The notes under the pieces were generated by a model. It searched no databases and was not told where the DNA came from. It saw nothing but the letters and a program-made list of their open reading frames with translations. From contig MCFE01000221.1 in the NCBI GenBank assembly GCA_002104905.1, positions 59,783 to 123,782 on the forward strand: a stretch of DNA of 64,000 nucleotides. The letters are read 5' to 3'. This DNA is from Basidiobolus meristosporus CBS 931.73 (Eukaryota > Basidiobolomycota > Basidiobolomycetes > Basidiobolales > Basidiobolaceae). Made by a program: the position numbers and the translations under genes. Below, in pieces: positions 56,942 to 64,000 of this stretch (positions are counted from its first letter, which is position 1; the number at the start of each line of letters is the position of its first letter).

Positions 56942-57575
56942 AATCCCATGCATCACATATCATTACGCATCATCTTCACTTCCATGCTGTACGTGCACCT
57001 GAATATTCCCTTCCTTCCATGTCGAGCATTCGGTCCTTGGAATTTTGTAGATTTTTTAAATTTCTTATTAAACAATAGATAATTCTACGTTCAGTCGGGG
57101 TTTAAATTTCCCTGTGGAATATTCCATTGGTTCAGCGTGGCGTAAAGATGTAAACATGCATTGAGGGTAGATTCTATTTTCCGGGCTGGATGCTGGACGT
57201 AATCGGTGCTGAACGGTGTGCTACCAATGTAACGTATCGACCTTCATGGAAAGTTGCCGAAGTCCTGTATTCACGAGTCGCCAACATTTTGCTTCTCACA
57301 AATATGAAGATCATGCCAACAATAGTAAACGTCCATTCGATTCACTTCTGACTAGAGCTTATTTACTGATGTTGCATTCAGAATTAATGATATTTATGAC
57401 ACATTTAACAATAGAACACATGTTAGACGGGTACAACACTATGGTACATAAGATATGCCAAACGGGAGGATCTTCAGTGGCAATTGCTCTGGAACTCTGA
57501 GGGTATCGCAATACCAGACAAAAATGAAGCATACACTGTTGGCAGAACAAGTCAAATAGTGAGCTTGCGTTTTCA
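56942..57575. other. Convergent-gene spacer between CHS7 and the methyltransferase
   Basis: 634 bp holding both terminators. The + ORF 57,216-57,500 has no domain and sits in non-coding-like composition; not called. Confidence 0.5.
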
Positions 57576-58529
57576 TTAGATGATAGTGGAATTCTTTTTA
57601 ATAATACAGATAACTTGCTCCTCGTTTGCACTCCACATATCCGCCCCCTGAGCTATCTTTATGCCATCCTTGGGCTTTAGCACCATACTGAGCGCGTGCT
57701 CAAGCTTCCTCAAGTCGAATGGTTCGTCGTTGGCCTCAATCAACTCGCCAACCAAACTCATGGCTGCCAGATCATAAATACTATCGCCGTAGAATTGGCT
57801 GTTGCAAACAACCGAATTCATGGTGATATTGTCCTGAGGGTTGAGTGATTTCAATAACTTGAGAACCCCCTGCTCCTTCAAGACTTTGTTCCGAGCTCGA
57901 TAGAGCCTGGCAAGATTCACATGGTGCTGCTTCTTCCCAAAAGCGTCGAAGTAGCTGAGGGCTACCTTTCCGGCATATGCTTGCTCCAAGTCGGCGTATA
58001 CCAAAAATATGCTGCTCCCATCCGCTAGCAAATCATAGAGCTTGACAATAAAGTCCTGCAGTTCAGCCTCTGGGTTAGGGTTTTCTGACGTGAAGTCTGT
58101 CAAGTGGTATATCATGTGAATACATAGAATACAGTCGACAGGATTTGCTCTATCCCTGATCTTCAGATACTCTTGCACGGTACTGGAGCTAACTTCTCCC
58201 TTTTGGATGTTGTACCGGCGCAGGCGCTCCGCATACTCGTTCAATAACGCAAGGTTGGGCTCTTCCAGGTGAAAAGTGGTGCCCTGAACAAATGGGTGTA
58301 TCTCATCTAGGATTTCCCCGGCTCCTGCACCTAGGTCCAAGATCTCTTTTTTGTTCTTCACCTCTTCGAGCAAGTACGGGATGAATAGCTTCCGTTGGTC
58401 ATTACCAATAATGTAGCCAGTCAGTTCATCCCGTCGCATTACTCTGTTGGTAAAGGCCTTGATGTACGCTTCATTGTTCGTGGTATTGGTGAATTCGTCC
58501 AGCAGCTGTGTCTCCGTAATAACCGTCAT
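57576..58529 (-). CDS. SAM-dependent methyltransferase, HNMT-like class I
   Basis: 317 residues, intronless. Motif I is EILDLGAGAGEI (residues ~63-74), followed by an acidic strand end TTFHLEEPNLALL that would bind the SAM ribose. Motif post-I/II is VDCILCIHMIYHLTDF, then the LYDLLADGSSIFLVYADLEQ strand. This order, with HMIYHL after strand 4, recalls histamine N-methyltransferase-like small-molecule enzymes. An N-terminal helical cap (EAYIKAFTNRVMRRDELTGY) could shape the acceptor pocket. The acceptor is unknown. Neighbours give no pathway. Confidence 0.75.
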   Translation of the reverse strand: MTVITETQLLDEFTNTTNNEAYIKAFTNRVMRRDELTGYIIGNDQRKLFIPYLLEEVKNKKEILDLGAGAGEILDEIHPFVQGTTFHLEEPNLALLNEYAERLRRYNIQKGEVSSSTVQEYLKIRDRANPVDCILCIHMIYHLTDFTSENPNPEAELQDFIVKLYDLLADGSSIFLVYADLEQAYAGKVALSYFDAFGKKQHHVNLARLYRARNKVLKEQGVLKLLKSLNPQDNITMNSVVCNSQFYGDSIYDLAAMSLVGELIEANDEPFDLRKLEHALSMVLKPKDGIKIAQGADMWSANEEQVICIIKKNSTII

Positions 58530-59278
58530 TTCCGCAACTGTCGATGCGCCATCAGCTCACCTTATATTTCACTCTGATGTGGTACTGACCCAATCAATTG
58601 GTTCCAACCATACTGACTACGAGGGTTAATGATATAATGCAGCGGCTCTAATTGGAAGAAGTCAATAGGCCAACTAATGCATACTCCGATTTGCATGTAG
58701 TCCACCAATACTGCTGAAGTGCCCTTTTCATTTATCTTCATGTGCTAACCTCCATTGACTAATGACAATAGATCATTTGTATCACTAGCAAGTGTGAATC
58801 ATGTGTAACGTTTCGTTCCAATTTCTATAGGCAGAACGGAGTTCGTTTCACATTTGGTTTGAGATGGGATTATCACTAAGAAACCATATATATACCCTAT
58901 TAAGTGATGAAAAACCAGTGGCTGGGTGCAAAATTAATATTCGATTCCGTGTAGTTTACATAATATTGAATTGACTCTAGCACTCAATGTTATTTCCTGT
59001 CTCGACATCAGTGACGTCAAGTTAATTGGTCACTTGCCAAAATACCACTCAACTTCCTTATGAATTTGCATTCAAAAAACGCCTCGTTGTAGCTATTCTA
59101 TTTGGTGAATACACCAGGGAGGAGTATAGGTGAAGGTATCCATTTCAAAAGCTATATATGGAAAACAATTTACTGAGCTATTTTGTTAAACGCTGCAAGC
59201 TCAAGTTAGTATGAGCATCAGAAGGCTTCCAAGCTTTTAACACTTATTTCTAATTATAAGCCACATAGTTTGGTGGAA
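58530..59278. other. Spacer between the last gene and the subtelomeric repeats
   Basis: About 750 bp. It contains the methyltransferase promoter. CpG frequency falls off by about 59,150. No gene recognised. Confidence 0.5.
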
Positions 59279-59935
59279 TTGTAGGGAGTAATATGTGGTT
59301 TTCATTAATGATCTATTGAATGTAAAAGTAGTATTTATACTCTTTTTAGTTCTGGCAAACCAGACTCCTAAAATATGCTACAATGGCCCCAACAGCCTGT
59401 GTGCAAAGTTTGGGGCTGTTTGGACAACTTTGAGACAATTCATGTTCTGGGTCCCTTATATTTTGGTTAAAATATCACAAGTCCCAACATGAAATTTGTC
59501 CAGAATTCTCTTGGATTTGTGGGCAAAGACCTAAGTGACTAAGTTGGGTAAATATTTAGATTTAACTACAAAATATATTACAGTCCTGATTAAGATCTAA
59601 GATATTCAAATTTTTATGTAGCTAATGACTTGATAAATATGTCTGCAAACACTTCATCTGTAGGACAGTCAGCTAAATAAATTTAGTTACTCTTTGTAGC
59701 TTCCCATTGAAAGGATGTCTAATATTTATGTGTTTAATTCTAAAATGAAAAGCTGGATATCTACCTAATTGTAACATGCTCTGATCTCAAATAATGTAGT
59801 AGGGGATTCTTTATTGTCAGTGTTCTGAAGATATTGGAAGTGATTGGAAGAACAAGCATATGATATGGTCTTCACTTGGTGATTTATTCAATGCAAAAGT
59901 AGAATGTATACTTTACACAGCTCAGGCAAAATGTC
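59279..59935 (-). mobile_element. Nested copia remnants: LTR, pol 3' fragment, partial LTR
   Basis: Three decayed pieces in minus orientation: an LTR-like block at about 59,279-59,577 (GTGCAAAGTTTGGGGCTGTT shared with 60,096-60,115); a fragment at 59,578-59,815 matching the pol C-terminus downstream of 60,300 (ATATTTATGTGTTTAATTCT region); a truncated LTR at about 59,816-59,931. They are an older copy of the element at 59,932-61,110. Confidence 0.7.
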
Positions 59936-60280
59936 TTGTAGGAATCTTGGTGCTATTGGAAGTGATGGGGAGAACAAGTAGATTATGTGGTTTTCACTTA
60001 ATGATGTACTGAATGGAAAAGTATTATTTATACTTTTACATGGTCTTGGCATAGAAAACACAAAAAATAGGTTTATGGAGGTCCCAAGAACATGTGTGCA
60101 AAGTTTGGGGCTGTTTGCATAACTTTGAGAATTTTCATGTTCTGGGTACCTTGTATTTTGGTGTAATATTCTAAGTAAATCCCAACAAGGAATTTGGTCA
60201 GTATTCTCTAGGATTTGAGGGTAATGATCAAGTGACTAAGCTAGATGAATACTTAGGTGGAATTACAATCATTTACAACA
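59932..60280 (-). repeat. Copia LTR (349 bp)
   Basis: On the minus strand it starts TGTTGTAA at 60,280 and ends CCTACAAGACA at 59,932. A polypurine tract TGAGTGGGGG lies immediately upstream (60,281-60,290). Same length and layout as the LTR at 14,951-15,299. Confidence 0.8.
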
Positions 60281-61111
60281 CCCCCACTCAGCTAAATGTT
60301 CATACTAACTAGTCCTAATTTTGACCTAAGATATTCAAACTTGTCTCTAGCTAATGGTTTGGTAAATATGTCTGCAATCATTTCATCTGAAGGACAGTAA
60401 ACTAAGCTAACCAAGTTATTCTCTATAGCTTCATGTATGAAATGATATCTAATATCTATATGCTTGGTTCTAGCATCAAAAGTTGGATTTCTACCTAATT
60501 GTATACACCCTTGATTATCTTGAAATAAAGTAATAGGCATTTTGTGATATAGGCCTAAACCTGTAAAAAGCTTTCTTAACCACAGTGCTTCTTTTGTAGC
60601 TTCACAGGCTGCCACATACTCTGCCTCTGTGGTAGAAAGGGCTATGATTGGTTGCTTTCTTGAGTTCCATGAAATTGTTCCTTTACAGTAAAGAAAGGTG
60701 CATCTTGTGGTGGATCTTCTGTCTTCCAAATTTTGTCCCCAATCAGCATCAGAGTATCCCACAAGATCCTGTTCTGAGTCCTTATAAGAGTATCCTTAGC
60801 ATAAACCAGCAGTTCCTTTTAGGTATTTGAAAATCTTCTCAACTGCTGCAATATGATCAGATCCATAGTTCTATTATGCTTGCTGACAACTCCCACTGAA
60901 TATGAGATATCTGGACATGCTCCAAGCATGATATACATCAGACTGCTAGCCATAGATTGATAAGGAAAGTCAGGGCTTTCAGATGGCACCAAGCTCTCTT
61001 GTTTGGTTGAGCTTTGACCAAGTTAAGGCTTGTCTCCATTGGGGTAGCTGCCAGTTTACAGTCTCTCATTTGGTACTTCTTGAGTATATCTTGAATATAC
61101 TTGGATTGGCT
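60281..61111 (-). pseudogene. Ty1/copia pol 3' half (RT end and RNase H)
   Basis: The frame 60,762-60,292 is intact and shows the copia RNase H signature: GYSDADWGQNLEDRRSTTRC, FLYCKGTISWNSRKQPIIAL, STTEAEYVAACEATKEALWL, LFQDNQGCIQLGRNPTFDAR, TKHIDIRYHFIHEAIE and PSDEMIADIFTKPLARDKFE. Upstream (61,110-60,938) the RT end is seen: LSQSKYIQDILKKYQMRDCK, AATPMETSLNLVKAQPN, with a frameshift between. The element is cut off at 61,111 by the LINE array, so the RT core, integrase and gag are absent. Confidence 0.85.
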
Positions 61112-61211
61112 TAGGGTAATAGGGGGGGAGACAGTCACCAACAGGTGAAATCTTTATTTCAGTTGAAACAAAGAAGCCAGCGTTACTGTTGTAGCTTTGA
61201 TACAAGAGTGT
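61112..61211 (-). mobile_element. LINE family A, 3' end only (5'-truncated)
   Basis: About 88 bp (61,123-61,211) nearly identical to the 3' end of the LINE at 61,771-61,862: stop codon region, short 3' UTR, TCACC/GGTGA stem-loop and a C7 run. A TTAGGGTAATA sequence (61,111-61,121) separates it from the copia fragment. Confidence 0.8.
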
Positions 61212-61620
61212 AGGGTAGGGGGAGGGAAAGTCACCAAAGTAGGTGAAATCTTTATTTGATTTCAGACAAGTCTAACTACAAATAAAGAAGCCAGCTGGGA
61301 ATAGAAGATTCCCAAAGTAAACACCAAGTTGAATATGAATAAATCTAAGCTAAAGTTAAGGCAGTATCCCAGAGTACACTGGAGTTCAGGTTCAAGGGGG
61401 AGTGAAGTAGATAAGCTTGAGAGATATAATAATCTTTTAAGAAGTGGGTAACAGCAGGTGAAGGGGAGTTTTTGATAAGTGAAGTCAATCTTGAGATCAG
61501 AGATTCCTCTAATGAGAAGGTCTTGTAAACTAGAGAATCAGGAAACTCTTTAAAGGCATGGTCAATAGGTTCCCAGTAAAACTGGTCAGAGACATTTTGA
61601 GAGAATTCTTTAGCAATACT
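61212..61620 (-). mobile_element. LINE family B, 3' end with ORF C-terminus
   Basis: A second LINE family with a related but distinct 3' UTR. On the minus strand an open frame of about 90 codons (SIAKEFSQNVSDQFYWEPID, then KEFPDSLVYKTFSLEESL, ISRLTSLIKNSPSPAVTHFL) stops at TAG near 61,350. A 3' UTR follows and ends with TTTCACCT..TTGGTGACT and a C-rich tail joined to CTACCCTA. Confidence 0.65.
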
Positions 61621-61767
61621 TTAGGGGAGGGAAAGTCACCATGGTAGGTGAAATCTTTATTTGATTTCAGACAAGTCTAACTACAAATAAAGAAGCCAGC
61701 TGGGAATAGAAGATTCCCAAAGTAAATACTAAGTTGAATATGAATAAATCTAAGCTAAAGTTAAGGC
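61621..61767 (-). mobile_element. LINE family B, second 3' end (5'-truncated)
   Basis: About 147 bp, over 95% identical by eye to 61,217-61,363. Its outer (3') end abuts TTAGGGGAGGG at 61,621. It is truncated at 61,767, where the family A element begins. Confidence 0.75.
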
Positions 61768-63797
61768 ACTTAGGGGGGGAGACAGTCACCAACAGGTGAA
61801 ATCTTTATTTCAGTTGAAACAAAGAAGCCAGCGCTACTGTTGTAGCTTTGATACAAGAGTGTGTAGCTGAGGGGAATTTGTAGGTAAGTTAATAAGAAGT
61901 GATGATAGTTCTTCAGTGCTCAAGACACTGTTCAGTGGGAAGGGGGGTAGCAAGAGAGGTAAGAATGACTTGTGAACAACATTAATGAGGGGAATGTGAT
62001 AAGGATTGATATTCATCATAGAGGGAGTGTGCTGCTGCAGATATTGCTGCCAAAGGTCTGTCAAGTACTTCAGGTAGGCCAGCTTGGGTTTTTCTGACTG
62101 CAGAATATAGTGAGCAAACTTCTTGACTTCAGGATCTCCAAGTATAGTTCTCCAGCAGGAGCCAGGTGTTGTGTGGTGTGTTCTCTTCCAGGCCTTAATC
62201 AGTGGGTTGTTGCAGTTGTGAAGTCTGAGGTATAATCTGGTTCTAAGGTAGAGAAGTCTGATCTTATAGGGCATAAATCCAAAAGCACCAAGAATAGCAT
62301 GTCTGTAGGGGCATTCAGGCAAATGAGGCACCAAGGAGGTAATGCACCATACTGCAAACTTGTCAAGCTTAGTGCAGTCTTTAGAAGTAAGAGAGAGAAG
62401 TGGTAAGCCAAATTGCAGGACAGGGAAGACAAACTGCTTGAGTAGAAGGAGGCAGCTGGGAGCTGAAGTTGTAGGAGGAGTAACAGCCAGTAGCTTGTGG
62501 AGTGCCTGTCTTGCCAGGATAATTCTCTTCTTCAGGTGTGCTCCAGAGTCTAGTCCAGTAGGAAGGAAAGGAAAGCCAAGATATGTAGCAGAAACCTGAG
62601 CAGGTAGAGTGGAGTTCTCCAAGTTGATGGGAGAGCCCAAAGGTACTGTCTTTGCAATGGAAAGCTGGAGATTATTCTTCTGCAGATACTGGTGGATGGT
62701 CCGGGAGTCTTGTTGCACATTGGAGGAGGATATTCTGATGTCATCAGCAAAGAGAGTAATCAGGTAGTCAGCTGAGAGTCTTGGGAAATCATTCAGGAAG
62801 ATGGCAAACAGTATAGGACCAAGCACAGAGCCTTGAACCACTCCATTAGGAACTGAGAACACAGCTGATTGCTCACTTGGGTGCAGAATTCTTGCTTGTA
62901 GATCCAGAAACAGAGACCTGACAAGGAGGGTGAGAGAGGTACTGGAGAAGCATTGCAACTTGGACCAAAGCAGATTTCTGTCAACTGAATCAAAGGCCTT
63001 AGTAATATCAAACAGAACAGAGGGATACTTGCACTGGAGTGCGTGATCTTGGCTAAGTATGACTGCATATTCCAAGGAGAGGCCAGGAATAAAGCCAAAT
63101 TGTGCAGGACAAAACTTGAGGGAGTCAGAGTAGAGCTCCTGAGCAAGCAGAAGCTCAAACACCTTTCTGCAGGTGGGCAGCAGAGATATTGGCCTGTAGG
63201 AGCTAGGATCCAGGTGCTTTCCTTTACCCTTGTACAGTGGCAGAACCTTTGCAAAGGACCATTCCTCAGGAGTAGAAAGCTGGGCTGAGCATTGCTGAAA
63301 CAGTGGAAGCAGAAGTGCAGACATGGCCTTGGTACTAGTCTTCAGAAGCTCATAAGAGATTGTGTCCACACCTGGAGCAGTAGAGTTGGGAAGCCTCTTG
63401 AGCACATTATGGATTCTCCTTTGATCAAGTGCAAGTGGGACGGGCAGAGTCTTGAAGTCAGGATGAAAGTCAGGAGTTGAGTACTGCCTTGTAGAGAAGA
63501 AGATGTTAGCCAGCTGTTCTGTTGAAGGTAACTTTCTGGAAGAGGGCCTCATTGCCCTGTAGAGTCTTGATACTGCTCTTGTTATAGAGTTGGAAGATTG
63601 CAGAGGCAAAGAACTCATAATATGATCCCAGAGCTGAGTATGCAGAGTGTGGTGAATTGCCTTGGAGTGGTGTATTGCTGTCAGGAGGAGTTTCTCTGTT
63701 TTTGGGTTAGGGAAACTCAGGTAGCTTTGTTGCAGGGCTGAAACAATGGATTCCCATTTTCTTGAGGTAACAGCAGTAGTCTTGCATGGCAGTGAGA
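61768..63797 (-). mobile_element. LINE family A, telomere-capped and 5'-truncated
   Basis: A non-LTR retrotransposon in minus orientation, with its 3' end at about 61,770 and its 5' end replaced by telomere repeats at 63,798. The 3' UTR is only ~64 nt. The 3' junction reads CTTAGGGGGGG on the + strand. Coding content is in the next entry. Confidence 0.85.
61834..63797 (-). CDS. LINE reverse transcriptase, 5'-truncated (open into the telomere)
   Basis: The frame is open for 655 codons from the telomere junction to the stop at 61,834; the first ATG is at 63,618. RT motifs: NSTAPGVDTISYELLKTS, WSFAKVLPLYKGKGKHLDPS, SYRPISLLPTCRKVFE, AQFGFIPGLS, VLFDITKAFDSVDRNLLW (first catalytic Asp), VVQGSVLGPILFAIFLNDFP and ITLFADDIRISS (FADD box, two catalytic Asp), then a thumb region and a ~250-residue C-terminal domain (PYRHAILGAFGFMPYKIRLL, CWRTILGDPEVKKFAHYILQ). 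The endonuclease normally N-terminal in L1/R1/Tad-type LINEs would lie beyond the breakpoint. No stop in the retained part, so the truncation is recent. In this frame the telomere repeats themselves read as Thr-Leu codons. Confidence 0.9.
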
Positions 63798-64000
63798 GGG
63801 TTAGGGTTAGGGTTAGGGTTAGGGTTAGGGTTAGGGTTAGGGTTAGGGTTAGGGTTAGGGTTAGGGTTAGGGTTAGGGTTAGGGTTAGGGTTAGGTTAGG
63901 GTTAGGGTTAGGGTTAGGGTTAGGGTTAGGGTTAGGGTTAGGGTTAGGGTTAGGGTTAGGGTTAGGGTTAGGGTTAGGGTTAGGGTTAGGGTTAGGGTTA
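63798..64000 (+). repeat. Telomere, (TTAGGG)n
   Basis: About 33 tandem TTAGGG units to the end of the window, G-rich strand running 5'->3' outward, as at a right chromosome end. One variant unit, TTAGG, lies at 63,891-63,895. The array starts directly at the LINE junction (GTGAGA/GGGTTAGGG). Confidence 0.97.

Overview
The window is the right-hand end of a fungal chromosome. It finishes in about 200 bp of (TTAGGG)n running 5'->3' to the last base. Genes are densely packed on both strands and split by short GT-AG introns (mostly 50-70 nt). The gene set is fungal: chitin synthase export chaperone Chs7, a WOPR (Gti1/Pac2/Wor1) regulator, exocyst Exo84, the RPL4 chaperone Acl4, rRNA-processing Efg1, eIF3e. 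An eIF3e gene, high intron density, 7TM-RGS proteins and long collagen-like proteins argue against budding yeast. An early-diverging filamentous fungus is my best guess; the species cannot be read from the window.

Layout. 1-15,300 is a CpG-poor, stop-riddled island of dead transposons: two copies of a Tnp2/CACTA-Plavaka-type transposase, a 2.4-2.8 kb degenerate palindrome, a PIF/Harbinger element with divergent ORFs, and a Ty1/copia relic ending in a recognisable 349-bp LTR. 15,300-58,600 is the gene block: cytochrome P450, tyrosinase, PHD-finger protein, WOPR factor, SANT/Myb protein, EXO84, cyclophilin PPIL3, a GCIP-domain protein, ACL4, RPL7, DPH7, RPL6, eIF3e, three tandem 7TM-RGS genes (two intact, one broken), mitochondrial tRNA thiouridylase (TRMU/MnmA), EFG1, an inverted pair of collagen-like genes, CHS7 and a methyltransferase. 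59,280-64,000 is the subtelomere: nested copia LTRs and pol fragments, then a stack of 5'-truncated LINE 3' ends, then a LINE whose reading frame runs straight into the telomere repeats.

How genes relate. Translation and ribosome genes cluster (ACL4, RPL7, DPH7, RPL6, eIF3e, with EFG1 and TRMU nearby). RPL7/DPH7 and RPL6/eIF3e are head-to-head pairs whose shared promoters carry TTAGGG telo-box motifs. Intron 2 of RPL7 holds two tandem C/D-box snoRNA candidates aimed at a conserved 25S/28S rRNA site. The most unusual feature is the terminal LINE array: all elements have their 3' end toward the centromere and every junction carries telomere-like sequence, as expected of a retroelement that adds itself to chromosome ends.
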